Below, in pieces: positions 33,734 to 42,509 of a DNA stretch of 53,197 nt (its first letter is position 1; the number at the start of each line of letters is the position of its first letter). This stretch comes from Xylophilus sp. ASV27 (GTDB taxonomy: Bacteria; Pseudomonadota; Gammaproteobacteria; Burkholderiales; Burkholderiaceae_C): NCBI RefSeq assembly GCF_016428875.1, contig NZ_JAELTO010000018.1:1-53197 (forward strand), read 5' to 3'. The position numbers were made by a program, and so were the translations under genes. The notes below the pieces were generated by a model, which was given only the letters and a program-made list of their open reading frames with translations, searched no databases and had not been told where the DNA came from.

Positions 33734-34417
33734 TCACTCGAAGATGGTGGCCGGCGCATAAAAGCAGTACCCCAGGCTCCGCAGCGTCTTCACCGGCAGC
33801 GGCTGGCCGCTCGCCTCCAGCACCCGGCGGCGCAGGCGCAGCATCTGCGTGTCCAGGCGGCGCTGGTCGTAGTCCAGGTAGTCCGCGCCCAGCGCCTGCA
33901 CGATATGCCGTCGGCTCACGCTCTCGCCCGCGGCGCGCATCAGGCAGTGCAGCACCTGCAGATCCTGGTAGGACAGCTGCACCGACGGCGCGACCGGGGG
34001 CTGCAGGCAGCTCGGGCCCACCATCAGCAGCCAGCGCGCCTCGCGCCGTTGCAAGCCCAGGCGGCGCACCAGTGCTGCCAGCGTGGCCTCCAGCTCATGC
34101 AGGTCGCAGCCCTTGCCCAGGTAGTGGTCGGCGCCGGTTTCAAGGCCATCGATGCGGTCCGCGCTGGTGTTGCGCGCACTGAAGACGATGATGCCCAGTT
34201 GCTGCCCGCCTTGGCGCAACCGCTGGATCAGCTCCAGGCCGCTGCCGTCGGGCAGGCCGATGTCGATGATGGCCAGCCGGTGGCGCCGGGCGTCGAAATG
34301 GAGATCGAATTCGGCCAGACTCGACACGCAGACAGGCGCGTAGCCGATGTACTCCAGGAATTCTCCCAGCTCGCCGCGCAGCACCGGCTCGTCTTCGAGG
34401 AGGATCACGTCGATCAT
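33734..34417 (-). CDS. OmpR-type two-component response regulator
   Basis: The 227-aa regulator has a receiver domain with acidic pocket LLEDE (residues 6-10), phospho-acceptor Asp52 (IIDIGLPDGSG), Ser80 and Lys102. The residue after Lys102 is Gly (GKGCD), where the usual Pro would stand. A C-terminal winged helix follows (LSYQDLQVLHCLMRAAGESVSRRHIVQAL, RRLDTQMLRLRRRV, TLRSLGYCF). The ATG at 34417 gives a normal N-terminus; a GTG at 34426 is also possible and neither has a clear ribosome site. It is divergent from the histidine kinase at 34464 with only 46 bases between, an obvious pair. It converges with srkA. Confidence 0.92.
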   Translation of the reverse strand: MIDVILLEDEPVLRGELGEFLEYIGYAPVCVSSLAEFDLHFDARRHRLAIIDIGLPDGSGLELIQRLRQGGQQLGIIVFSARNTSADRIDGLETGADHYLGKGCDLHELEATLAALVRRLGLQRREARWLLMVGPSCLQPPVAPSVQLSYQDLQVLHCLMRAAGESVSRRHIVQALGADYLDYDQRRLDTQMLRLRRRVLEASGQPLPVKTLRSLGYCFYAPATIFE

Positions 34418-34463
34418 GAAGGTCACAGGGAGTGGTACGCTCGCGCCCGCCGCTGGAGCCCGA

Positions 34464-36413
34464 ATGCGAAATTATCGTGCGCTGTTCTTACTGCTGGCGC
34501 TGCTGCTCGCAGCCGGCGCAAGGCCGGTGCACTCGCAGGCAGTTGCGCCGCCGCCAGCACTGCGGCTAGAGCCCACGGCCCCCATGCGCGACACCGCCGG
34601 CCACCTGCAGCGGCTCGACGACCCCGGCGGCACGCTGGACGCCGCGCAGGCCGGCCAATCTCCGGGCTGGACCAGCCTGCCCGGCAACCTCAGCGCCGGC
34701 TTCACCAGCGCCGCTATCTGGCTGCGCCTGCGCATCGACGCCTCCCGGCCCGGCCAGTGGATGCTGCTGCTGGGCAACCCCCTGCTGGACGACGTGCGCG
34801 TCTACACCGAGCAGCCCTCCGGGGGCTGGCGCCTGCTGGACCATAGCGGCGAAGACGTGCCGCGCCACCAGTGGCCGACCGACTTCCGCAGCCCGGCCGT
34901 GCAGCTCGGCCTGCTCCAGGCGGGCGAGCAGACCTTGCTGGTGCGGCTTGCCACGCGCAACGCGTTCAAGACCAAGCTCGAACTCTGGCAGCGCCTGGCC
35001 TTCGACAACCACACGCGCCGCGAAGGCCTGTTTTTCGGCCTGTACTTCGGCTTCTACCTGCTGCTGATCTGCCTGCACGCCTTCTTCTGGAGCGCCACGC
35101 GCGCGCCCATGAGCGGGCTGTTCCTCGCCTACCTCGGCACCACCGTGTTCAACGAAGCGCTGTCGCTCGGGCTAGTGCAGCAGATCACCGACCTGCCCGC
35201 CGCCTGGAGCGACCGGGTACTGGGCATCGGCGTGGCTTTGTCGCTGCCCATCGCGGTCCAGGTCGCTGCCCGGCAGCTGGAACTGGCGCGCATGCTGCCG
35301 CGCACCACGAAGGCGCTGCTGCGTTTGGTCTGGGGCCTGGGCCTGGCCGCCTGCCTGCCGGTGGCGGCCGGGCGCTACGCCTGGGGCGTAGCGCCGGTAC
35401 AACTGCTGTCCATACCCATGGCCGTGCTGCTGATCGCCCTGGCCCTGCGTCTGCTGCGGCGCGGGCACCGGCCGGCGCGCTTCTTCCTGGCCGCGTTCGG
35501 CGCGTTCTACGCAAGCGTGCTCGTCGCCTACGCGCGCAACCTGGGCTATCTGCCGCTCAACGACTTCACCGAGCACATCTCGGCACTGGGCACCATGCTG
35601 CACATGGTGCTGCTCAGCCTGTGGCTCCTGGGCCAGCACGAACGCCGGCGTCGCGCCCACGAGCGGCAGCAGGTCTACCTGCAGGCCGAACTCGCCCAGC
35701 GCGAGCAGAGCGAAAGCGAACTGCGCGCCGCACTGGAGCTGGAGCGGCGCGTGCGACAGGAGCAGCGTGACTTCGTCGCCATGGTCTCGCACGAACTGCG
35801 CACGCCGCTGGCCATCATCACCACCAGTGCCCAGCAACTGGCGCGCAACCTCGGCGCCCCGCCCAACAAGACCCTGGCGCGCAGCCGCAACATCCGCGAA
35901 GCCGCGCAGCGCCTGCTGGCACTGATGGACGACTGCCTTGCCGAAGACCGCATGGCCGAACCCCATGCCGAGCCGCGGCTGACGCCCTGCGACCTGCACG
36001 CCCTCATCGAAGAGCTGTGCCAGGATTTCGCCCCCGGCCGCATCGTCTGCGCGCGGGGCGAAGGTACCCGCCATCTCACCACCGACCTAGCACTGCTGCG
36101 CATCGCCCTGCGCAACCTGCTGGCCAACGCCGATCGCCACGCGCCCGGGCATCAGGCGGTGCAAATCGACCTCCAGCGAGACGGCGAGCGCCTGCGCATC
36201 GACATCGCCAACACCTCCGGGCCCATCCCGCCCGAGGAACAGGCCCTCCTGTTCGAGCGCTACTACCGCGGACGCAGCGCCCGCGCACACCCCGGCGCCG
36301 GGCTCGGGCTGTACCTGGTGCGGCGCATCGCTTGCAAGCTGGGCGGCAGCGTGGCGCTGGTAACGGCGGGCGGTGACCAGCCAGTCTGCCTGCGGCTGGA
36401 ACTGCCGTTGTAG
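34464..36413 (+). CDS. 7TMR-DISM sensor histidine kinase
   Basis: The 649-aa inner-membrane kinase has a signal peptide (LFLLLALLLAAGARPVHS) and a periplasmic DISM carbohydrate-binding-like domain (about 40-185: SAAIWLRLRIDA, WMLLLGNPLLDDVRVYTE). Seven membrane helices follow (about 190-400: GLYFGFYLLLICLHAFFW and others), then a coiled coil. HisKA has phospho-acceptor His443 in MVSHELRTPLAIITTSAQQLA, and HATPase_c has NLLANADRHAP and PGAGLGLYLVRRIA. GGAG sits about 7 bases before the ATG. It presumably phosphorylates the divergent regulator at 33734. The neighbouring exported glycine-rich protein gene may be a target. Confidence 0.93.
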   Translation: MRNYRALFLLLALLLAAGARPVHSQAVAPPPALRLEPTAPMRDTAGHLQRLDDPGGTLDAAQAGQSPGWTSLPGNLSAGFTSAAIWLRLRIDASRPGQWMLLLGNPLLDDVRVYTEQPSGGWRLLDHSGEDVPRHQWPTDFRSPAVQLGLLQAGEQTLLVRLATRNAFKTKLELWQRLAFDNHTRREGLFFGLYFGFYLLLICLHAFFWSATRAPMSGLFLAYLGTTVFNEALSLGLVQQITDLPAAWSDRVLGIGVALSLPIAVQVAARQLELARMLPRTTKALLRLVWGLGLAACLPVAAGRYAWGVAPVQLLSIPMAVLLIALALRLLRRGHRPARFFLAAFGAFYASVLVAYARNLGYLPLNDFTEHISALGTMLHMVLLSLWLLGQHERRRRAHERQQVYLQAELAQREQSESELRAALELERRVRQEQRDFVAMVSHELRTPLAIITTSAQQLARNLGAPPNKTLARSRNIREAAQRLLALMDDCLAEDRMAEPHAEPRLTPCDLHALIEELCQDFAPGRIVCARGEGTRHLTTDLALLRIALRNLLANADRHAPGHQAVQIDLQRDGERLRIDIANTSGPIPPEEQALLFERYYRGRSARAHPGAGLGLYLVRRIACKLGGSVALVTAGGDQPVCLRLELPL

Positions 36414-36434
36414 GCCCGCGCGGGCCTGCGCCGC

Positions 36435-36454
36435 GCTCAGATTCGCTCAGATTC
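36435..36454 (+). repeat. Tandem 10-base direct repeat upstream of the IPTL-CTERM gene
   Basis: GCTCAGATTC occurs twice in immediate succession, 122 bases before the start codon at 36576. Direct repeats of about 10-11 bases upstream of a promoter are the usual layout of OmpR-type regulator sites, and such a regulator is encoded 2 kb away, but the link is only suggestive. Confidence 0.35.
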
Positions 36455-36575
36455 GGCGGCTGAAATCCCGTTACTTTCGGAACGAACGCTTGCAACTCAC
36501 GCTGCGAGCAACAGCCCAGTCAAGCGAAGGGAAGCCATCGGAACCCCTGAGCACCAATTCTGAAAGAGATCGCCC

Positions 36576-38777
36576 ATGCGCCGGATCATGGTCCATACCA
36601 CCCCATTTGCCTGTGCGCTCGGCGCCCTCCTGGCCCTGCCAGCCTTGGCCGCCGACTGCGTCAATGGCGACACCAATGGAGCAAGTTGCACCATCCCTGC
36701 CGGCATTGGGTCGGTGACCATCGAAGCCTGGGGCGGCGGGGGCGGGGGTGGCGGTGGGAACATGGACGACGTGCGCGGGGCCGCGGGTGGAGGCGGAGGC
36801 TCGTACTGCAAGGCCACTTTCGCGGTGACGCCGGGTAGCGCACTCACCATCACCACAGGCACGGGGGGAGCGGGCGGCGCAGCCGGTCCTGCGCTGTTGG
36901 ACAGCACGGACGGCATGGCGGGCGGCTACTCCAGTGCCACCGGTGGCGGCATCGACGGCATGCGCGCCAATGGCGGTGCCGGTGGCCCCAGGCCCGGCAC
37001 TGCGCTCCTTCAGAACGGCGCACCGGGCGGCTCCGTTGACGGTTGCACCGCGCCCGCGGCGGTCAAGCATGCAGGGGGATCGGTACTTGCGTCGCAGACG
37101 CCTTATACAGGCTTGGGCGGCGGCGGTTCTGCCACGGCTACGAGCGCAGGCAGCAGCCCCAACGGCAGATCCGGCGGCACGGGCGCGGGCGTTGGCGGCA
37201 ACGGCGCTCACTTCCCCAGCAGTTCCTCGGCGACTCAAGGGGCCTCTCCAGGCGGCGGCGGCGGTGGCGGCGCCCCCAACTATCCTGGCGCCGACGGCGG
37301 CGGCGGCCGGGTCGTCCTCACACTGAATCTGGCGCCAGCCACGGACGGCGCCTGCGGAAGCGCCAATGGGCAGCAGCCACTCCTCGTCCTGCCCGCGGGC
37401 GCGGTCGCCTGCAGCGCGGGCACCTTCAGCAGTAGTTCTGTCACCGGCGGCACATTCAACTGGTCCTGTGCTGGCAGCAACGGCGGCGCAGCGGCAAGCT
37501 GCCAGGCACCGCAGGGCGCGAGCGTCACGGCCAGCGCGGGCGCGGGCGGCACCTTCAATCCCACGGGGCAGCAGATCGTGGCCAGCGGCGGCTCGGCCAC
37601 CTTCAGCCTGAGCGCGAATACGGGTTACGTGATCGACCAGCCATCGGGAGACTGCAATGGCGCATTCACCTCCGGCACGGTGGGCGCCAGCACCGCCTCC
37701 TACCAGACGAGCGCACTGACAGCGGGCCAGTCGTGCACCGTCACATTCAACTTCATCTCCGCCAACGCGGCGCCCACCGCCTCGGGCGTCAGCGTCACGG
37801 GCACGCCGCGCATGGGCCAAACGCTCACGGGGTCCTATACCTACGCCGACGCCAATGGCGACCCGCAGGGCACCAGCGTCCTGCAATGGATTCGCGGCAG
37901 CACGGCCATCCCGGGCGCCAGCGGCTCGCAGTACACCCCGGTGGTCGCCGACGCGGGCCAGACTCTGTCATTCTGCGTGACCCCGGTGGCCACCACGGGC
38001 CAGACACCGGGCACGCAGGTGTGCTCGACGCCCACGGCGCCCGTGGGGGCAGATGGCGCCTGCGGCGCAGCGGTGGGCCAGGCCATGGCGCTGGCCCCGA
38101 AGGCGGGGCTGTGCAGCATGGGCACGCCAAGCGCGGTGAACGTGTCGGGCGGGCAGTACTCCTGGGTCTGCCAGGGGCAGAACGGCGGCGCCGCCAGTTC
38201 CACTTGCCAGGCCCCCTGGGTCGGCACCGGCGGCAGCCGCAGCGCCACGGTGGCAGTGCAGTCCACGAACAACTGGCAGGTGAACAGCGCCAGCTTCAGC
38301 GCCACGCCGCCCCCGGGCGTGACCGCCCCGCCCAATGCCACCTTCCCCGCCGGAGTGCTGACGCTGAACCTGAACAGCGGCACCGCGGGCAGCGACGCCA
38401 CCGTCACCCTGCAGTTCAGCAGCCCCATCCCTTCGGGCGCGGTGTACATGAAGTACGGCCCCAGCCCCGATGGCTTCAACTGCCAGGGTACGAGCGCCTG
38501 CGCGCAGCCGCACTGGTACGAACTGCCCTCCACGCGTGCCGTACTCGCCACCGACCGCCTGAGCGCCACGCTGACGCTGACCGATGGCGGCCTGGGCGAC
38601 CACGACGGCGCGGCCAACCAGTTCATCCAGGACCCGGGCGGCTTCGTGCTGATGGGGACACCCGCCGGCGCGCAGACCATTCCCACGCTCAGCGAATGGG
38701 GCGTGGCACTGATGTCTCTGCTGGTGATGGCGCTGGCTGCGGTGCACATGTTTTTTGCGGTGCGTGTGCGTGGGTGA
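36576..38777 (+). CDS. Glycine-rich IPTL-CTERM surface protein with choice-of-anchor U domain
   Basis: This is a 733-aa exported protein. It has a signal peptide (ACALGALLALPALAAD) and a glycine-rich region (about 50-250, with runs of up to nine Gly). Two copies follow of a cysteine module DGACG...LCS/ACS...GG-F/Y-W-C-G-NGGAA...CQAP (about 257-314 and 491-546). Between them are beta-rich segments with an Ig-like NAAPTASGVSVTG. Near the end is a choice-of-anchor U domain (about 555-690). The tail is TIPTLSEWGVALMSLLVMAL plus RVRG: the IPTL motif, a membrane helix and basic residues that mark proteins for trimming and anchoring by a rhomboid-type protease. That protease is not in the window. 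GAAAGAGAT precedes the ATG. Confidence 0.88.
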   Translation: MRRIMVHTTPFACALGALLALPALAADCVNGDTNGASCTIPAGIGSVTIEAWGGGGGGGGGNMDDVRGAAGGGGGSYCKATFAVTPGSALTITTGTGGAGGAAGPALLDSTDGMAGGYSSATGGGIDGMRANGGAGGPRPGTALLQNGAPGGSVDGCTAPAAVKHAGGSVLASQTPYTGLGGGGSATATSAGSSPNGRSGGTGAGVGGNGAHFPSSSSATQGASPGGGGGGGAPNYPGADGGGGRVVLTLNLAPATDGACGSANGQQPLLVLPAGAVACSAGTFSSSSVTGGTFNWSCAGSNGGAAASCQAPQGASVTASAGAGGTFNPTGQQIVASGGSATFSLSANTGYVIDQPSGDCNGAFTSGTVGASTASYQTSALTAGQSCTVTFNFISANAAPTASGVSVTGTPRMGQTLTGSYTYADANGDPQGTSVLQWIRGSTAIPGASGSQYTPVVADAGQTLSFCVTPVATTGQTPGTQVCSTPTAPVGADGACGAAVGQAMALAPKAGLCSMGTPSAVNVSGGQYSWVCQGQNGGAASSTCQAPWVGTGGSRSATVAVQSTNNWQVNSASFSATPPPGVTAPPNATFPAGVLTLNLNSGTAGSDATVTLQFSSPIPSGAVYMKYGPSPDGFNCQGTSACAQPHWYELPSTRAVLATDRLSATLTLTDGGLGDHDGAANQFIQDPGGFVLMGTPAGAQTIPTLSEWGVALMSLLVMALAAVHMFFAVRVRG

Positions 38778-38997
38778 GGCGCATGGGCGACGGCCAACAC
38801 CGTGCCCACACCCAGCCCGATGAGCAGCAGCAGAACACCTGCGGGTTCATCGCAGCATGCGGGCCCGCTGCCGGCCGCGCCGAGCGCCATGGCTGCGCGC
38901 CCCCATGCCAGGGCCGTCCGCATCACAAGGATTCACAATTTCGGTGCCCACTTGGTCTACAGTGGACCCTTCCTACAACAACTTCGAGGATGCACAC

Positions 38998-39489
38998 ATG
39001 GGTCTGATCAGCTTCATCAAGGATGCCGGCGAGAAACTCTTCGGCGGCAGCAGCGCCGTCGCCGCCACCACGCCCGCAGCCGCAGCGCCATCGGCGGAGG
39101 AACTCAACGCCAAGGCCGGCGCGGCCATCCGCACCTACATCGAGACGCAGAAGCTGGGCCTGACCAACCTGGCCGTCACCTACGACGGCAGCAGCGGCAA
39201 GGTCACGCTCACCGGCGGCGCGCCGACCCAGGAAGCCAGCGAGAAGGCCAGCCTGGCCGCCGGCAACGTCAGCAGCGTGACCCAGGTCGACAACCAGCTC
39301 ACCGTCGCCGCCGCGGCCAACGCCTCGCAGTACCACGACGTGGTGAGCGGCGACACGCTCTCGGCCATCGCCAAGAAGTACTACGGCGACGCCAACAAGT
39401 ACATGAAGATCTTCGAGGCCAACAAGCCCATGCTTAGCGACCCGAACAAGATCTATCCGGGGCAGAAGCTGCGCATTCCTGCACTTTGA
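38998..39489 (+). CDS. BON-LysM potassium-binding-type protein (Kbp/YgaU-like)
   Basis: The 163-aa protein starts MGLISFIKDAGEKLFG, the N-terminal signature of the Kbp/YgaU group. It has an alanine-rich linker, a BON domain (about 35-105: LGLTNLAVTYDGSSGKVTLTGGAPT, VSSVTQVDNQLTV) and a C-terminal LysM domain (about 112-162: YHDVVSGDTLSAIAKKYYGDANKYMKIFEAN, KIYPGQKLRIP). E. coli Kbp (149 aa) is a cytoplasmic K+-binding protein of osmotic stress. GAGGA lies 8 bases before the ATG. It is monocistronic, with 220 bases of featureless sequence upstream and repeat copy C downstream. Confidence 0.93.
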   Translation: MGLISFIKDAGEKLFGGSSAVAATTPAAAAPSAEELNAKAGAAIRTYIETQKLGLTNLAVTYDGSSGKVTLTGGAPTQEASEKASLAAGNVSSVTQVDNQLTVAAAANASQYHDVVSGDTLSAIAKKYYGDANKYMKIFEANKPMLSDPNKIYPGQKLRIPAL

Positions 39490-39514
39490 GACGGGTTCCG
39501 GGCCCGGATCCAGA

Positions 39515-39579
39515 ACTATCAAATAGATAGCTGATAGCCCAGTAAAAATCTAGGCTACAGCCACATTTCTTCAGAATTC
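39515..39579 (+). repeat. Dispersed two-hairpin repeat, copy C
   Basis: ACTATCAAATAGATAGC, then TGATAGCCCAG, five bases, TCTAGGCTACAGCC and the tail ACATTTCTTCAGAATTC. It lies 26 bases after the stop of the BON-LysM gene and before the amidohydrolase remnant. It is nearly identical to copy F over its first 50 bases. Confidence 0.85.
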
Positions 39580-39665
39580 ATGGCGCCACGCCCATAACGC
39601 GGGCTTATGCCAAAAGGCCGGCCGGGGACTGATCGGCGCGCCGGTGTCTTCCTAGACTCGGCGCC

Positions 39666-39830
39666 ATGCCTGAGTCCCCCGTCACCGCCGTCGATACCCA
39701 CGCGCATGTCTTCGTGCGCGGCCTGCCGCTGGCCGCGCAGCGCCGCCATGCGCCCGGGTACGACGCGTTGCCGCGCGACTACCTGGCCCACCTGGACCGC
39801 CACGGCCTGTCGCACGGCGTGCTGGTGCAG
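39666..39830 (+). pseudogene. Amidohydrolase (2-pyrone-4,6-dicarboxylate hydrolase type) N-terminal stub
   Basis: The frame from the ATG at 39666 reads MPESPVTAVDTHAHVFVRGL, then LAAQRRHAPGYDALPRDYLAHLDRHGLSHGVLVQ. This is the first 55 residues of a metal-dependent amidohydrolase of about 280 aa, including the THAH/H metal motif. The match stops at 39830, 2 bases before the stop codon of the leftward GNAT gene, and the frame then runs to a stop at 39861-39863 inside that gene. About 80% of the enzyme is missing, with a clean breakpoint against an intact gene on the other strand. Confidence 0.75.
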
Positions 39831-39832
39831 GC

Positions 39833-40327
39833 TCAGCCCTTGAGCGGCTTGAACATGACATAGGCATCGACGTCGCCATGCCGCTGATGCTGGAACGCGC
39901 CGGGCAGCGTGCCGACGATGCGGAACCCGAGCTTCTGCCAGAGCCGCACCGCGCCTTCGTTGGTGGACACCACCAGATTGAACTGCATGGCGCGAAAGCC
40001 CAGGCGCCGCGCCTCGGCCTGCGAGTGCTCGCACATGGCGGACGCCAGCCCGCGCCCCCGCGCCGCGGGCGCCACCACGTAGCCGCAGTTGCACACGTGC
40101 CCGCCCAGGCCGGGCTGGTTGGGCTTCAAGGTGTAGCTGCCCAGCAGCGTGCCGTCGTCGGCGCAGGCGACGTAGGTGGCCAGCGGCTGCTCGACCCAGG
40201 CGGCATGGATCGCGGCCTCGGGCGCATCGGGCGCATAGGCGTAGGTGTCGCCGGTGGCAAAGGTCGATCGCAGCAGCGGCCAGAGGCTGGCCCAATCCTG
40301 GGGTTGGAAATGGCGGATGGCGGTCAT
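39833..40327 (-). CDS. GNAT family N-acetyltransferase
   Basis: This is a 164-aa acetyltransferase starting MTAIRHFQPQDWASLWPLL at 40327. It has the GNAT core GYVVAPAARGRGLASAMCEH (acetyl-CoA pyrophosphate loop), FRAMQFNLVVSTNEGAVRLWQKLGFRIVGTLPGAFQ and a C-terminal YVMFKPL. It resembles L-amino-acid or small-molecule N-acetyltransferases; the substrate is unknown. A longer in-frame extension to 40420 overlaps the htpG terminator and is unlikely to be translated. Its 3' end abuts the truncated amidohydrolase, so it sits at a rearrangement boundary. Confidence 0.92.
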   Translation of the reverse strand: MTAIRHFQPQDWASLWPLLRSTFATGDTYAYAPDAPEAAIHAAWVEQPLATYVACADDGTLLGSYTLKPNQPGLGGHVCNCGYVVAPAARGRGLASAMCEHSQAEARRLGFRAMQFNLVVSTNEGAVRLWQKLGFRIVGTLPGAFQHQRHGDVDAYVMFKPLKG

Positions 40328-40393
40328 GGGAGGGTGGTGATGCTGATGAAGGTGCCCGCCAAAATAGCAGGGGGGGACGACTCCCCGGAACGG

Positions 40394-40429
40394 AAAATCC
40401 TCATGGCACGATGGCGCCATGAGGATTTT
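40394..40429. terminator. Strong terminator downstream of htpG
   Basis: A perfect 14-bp inverted repeat (arms 40394-40407 and 40416-40429, AAAATCCTCATGGC/GCCATGAGGATTTT) surrounds an 8-base loop. T-runs lie at both outer ends. It sits 61 bases past the htpG stop, before the start of the GNAT gene, and can work in either direction. Confidence 0.8.
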
Positions 40430-40431
40430 TT

Positions 40432-40492
40432 GCTATATTTTTCATAGCTTACAGCCCATATACTACCTAGGCTGAAGCCATTTTTTTCCTCA
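40432..40492 (+). repeat. Dispersed two-hairpin repeat, copy D
   Basis: GCTATATTTTTCATAGC, then TTACAGCCC, ATATACTACC, TAGGCTGAAGCC and the tail ATTTTTTTCCTCA. The last three bases (40490-40492) are the TGA stop codon of htpG on the minus strand. The copy fills the space between htpG and its terminator. Confidence 0.82.
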
Positions 40493-42451
40493 CACCAGCA
40501 GCGCGTTCACCCGCTTCACGTACGCCGCCGGGTCATCCGGCAGGCCGCCTTCGGCCAGCAGGGCCTGGTCGAACAGGATGTTGGCGAGGTCGTGGAAATG
40601 CACGCTGCCGTCGAGCTTCTTCACCAGCGGGTGCTCGGGGTTCACTTCGAGCACCGGCTTGCTCTCGGGCGCCTTCTGGCCGGCCTGCTTGAGCATGCGG
40701 GCGAGCTGGGTGCTCATGCCGTGTTCCTGCACCACCAGGCAGGCCGGGGAGTCGACCAGGCGGGTGGTGGCGCGCACGTCCTCGGCCTTGTCCTTGAGGG
40801 CTTCCTTGAGCTTGGCGAGCACCGGCTTGAAGCTCTCGGCGGCTTCCTCTGCGGCCTTCTTCTCGGCCTCGTCCTGGAGCTTGCCGAGGTCGACCGCGCC
40901 CTTGGCGACCGACTGCAGCGGCGTGCCGTCGAAGTCGTGCAGGTAGTTCAGCGCCCACTCGTCGACGCGGTCGGTCATGAGCAGGACCTCGATGCCCTTC
41001 TTCTTGAAGACTTCGAGCTGCGGGCTGTTCCTGGCGGCCGCGAGGGTGTCGGCGGTGATGTAGTAGATGGCCTCCTGGCCCTCCTTCATGCGCGCCTTGT
41101 AGTCGGCGAAGGAGACGCTGACGCTGTCGCTGGTGGTGGAGGCAAAGCGCAGCAGCTTGGCCAGGCGCTCGCGGTTGGCGAAGTCCTCGCCCAGGCCTTC
41201 CTTGAGCACGGCGCCGAACTCGGCGTAGAACCTGGCGTACTTGCCGCTGTCGGACGGCGCGGCGGCTTCGGTCTTGTCGACCGCGTCGGTCACGCCTTCG
41301 GCCGCGGCGTCGGCCGGGGCGGCGTCCTTCCTGGCCAGGTCTTCGAGCATGGACAGCACGCGCTTGGTGCAGCCGTCGCGGATGGCGCGCACGTCGCGGC
41401 TTTCCTGCAGCAGCTCGCGGCTGACGTTGAGCGGCAGGTCGGCCGAGTCGATCACGCCCTTGACGAAGCGCAGGTAGCCCGGCAGCAGGGCTTCGGCGTC
41501 GTCCATGATGAAGACGCGCTTGACGTAGAGCTTGACGCCGGCCTTCTTGTCGCGGTTCCACAGGTCGTATGGCGCGGTGCCAGGGATGTAGAGCAGCTGG
41601 GTGTACTCGGTGCTGCCTTCGACGCGGTTGTGGCTCCAGGCCAGCGGCGGCTCGTGGTCGTGGCTGATCGACTTGTAGAACTCGATGTACTGCTCGTCGG
41701 TGATGTCCTTGCGCGGCCGCGTCCACAGGGCGCTGGCCTTGTTGACGGCTTCCCACTCGCCGGTGGGCACCATCGCGCCGCCCTTGTTGTCCTCGCCTTC
41801 CTTCCACTCCTCCTTCTCCATGAGGATCGGCAGCGAGATGTGGTCGGAGTACTTGCCGATGATCTGCTTGAGTTTCCAGGCGTTGAGGAACTCGTCGGCG
41901 TCCTCGCGCAGGTGCAGGATGACGCTGGTGCCGCGCTGCTCGCGGGTGATGGTCTCGACCTCGAAGTCGCCGGCGCCGGAGCTGATCCAGCGCACGCCCT
42001 CGGCCGCGGGCAGGCCGGCGCGGCGCGATTCGACCGTGATCCTGTCGGCCACGATGAAGCCCGAGTAGAAGCCCACGCCGAACTGGCCGATGAGCTGGGC
42101 GTCGGCCTTCTGGTCGCCAGAGAGCTTGCCCATGAAGTCCTTGGTGCCGCTCTTGGCGATGGTGCCCAGGTGGTCGATCGCCTCCTGCCGGCTCATGCCG
42201 ATGCCGTTGTCGGCGATGGTCAGCGTGCGTGCCGCCTTGTCGAAGGACACGCGCACTTCCAGCGTGGGCTGGTCCTCGTAGAGCGCGGGATTGTCCAGCG
42301 CCTCGAAGCGCAGCTTGTCGCAGGCGTCCGACGCATTGGAGACCAGCTCGCGCAGGAAGATCTCCTTGTTGGAGTAGAGCGAATGGGTGACGAGGTGCAG
42401 CAGTTGCGCCACTTCGGCCTGGAAGGAAAGCGTTGTCTTGGTCGTTGCCAT
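40490..42451 (-). CDS. htpG: Chaperone HtpG (Hsp90)
   Basis: HtpG is the cytosolic ATP-dependent Hsp90 chaperone. The 653-aa protein starts [21 protein letters not shown] and shows the GHKL ATPase motifs [46 protein letters not shown] and GTSVILHL. The middle domain has [25 protein letters not shown] and the catalytic Arg region [16 protein letters not shown]. The C-terminal dimerisation domain is intact to VNALLV. The start at 42451 is 52 bases from the expected start point of a textbook sigma-32 promoter (42510-42537). The stop lies at the edge of repeat copy D. Confidence 0.97.
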   Translation of the reverse strand: MATTKTTLSFQAEVAQLLHLVTHSLYSNKEIFLRELVSNASDACDKLRFEALDNPALYEDQPTLEVRVSFDKAARTLTIADNGIGMSRQEAIDHLGTIAKSGTKDFMGKLSGDQKADAQLIGQFGVGFYSGFIVADRITVESRRAGLPAAEGVRWISSGAGDFEVETITREQRGTSVILHLREDADEFLNAWKLKQIIGKYSDHISLPILMEKEEWKEGEDNKGGAMVPTGEWEAVNKASALWTRPRKDITDEQYIEFYKSISHDHEPPLAWSHNRVEGSTEYTQLLYIPGTAPYDLWNRDKKAGVKLYVKRVFIMDDAEALLPGYLRFVKGVIDSADLPLNVSRELLQESRDVRAIRDGCTKRVLSMLEDLARKDAAPADAAAEGVTDAVDKTEAAAPSDSGKYARFYAEFGAVLKEGLGEDFANRERLAKLLRFASTTSDSVSVSFADYKARMKEGQEAIYYITADTLAAARNSPQLEVFKKKGIEVLLMTDRVDEWALNYLHDFDGTPLQSVAKGAVDLGKLQDEAEKKAAEEAAESFKPVLAKLKEALKDKAEDVRATTRLVDSPACLVVQEHGMSTQLARMLKQAGQKAPESKPVLEVNPEHPLVKKLDGSVHFHDLANILFDQALLAEGGLPDDPAAYVKRVNALLV

Positions 42452-42509
42452 GGGATGGATGGAAGAAAAAAGAGACGAAAGGACAGGCGCCCGGAGCGCT
42501 CCGCAGGCC

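Noticed and set aside
36414-36427. GGCCCGCGCGGGCC after the histidine kinase stop as a terminator
   Set aside because: It is perfectly self-complementary with no loop or T-run. In DNA this GC-rich it may be chance.
37841-38926. Leftward frame beginning with a hydrophobic segment at 38926
   Set aside because: The first 50 codons look mildly membrane-like, but the frame then continues as an antisense shadow of the IPTL-CTERM gene without stopping.
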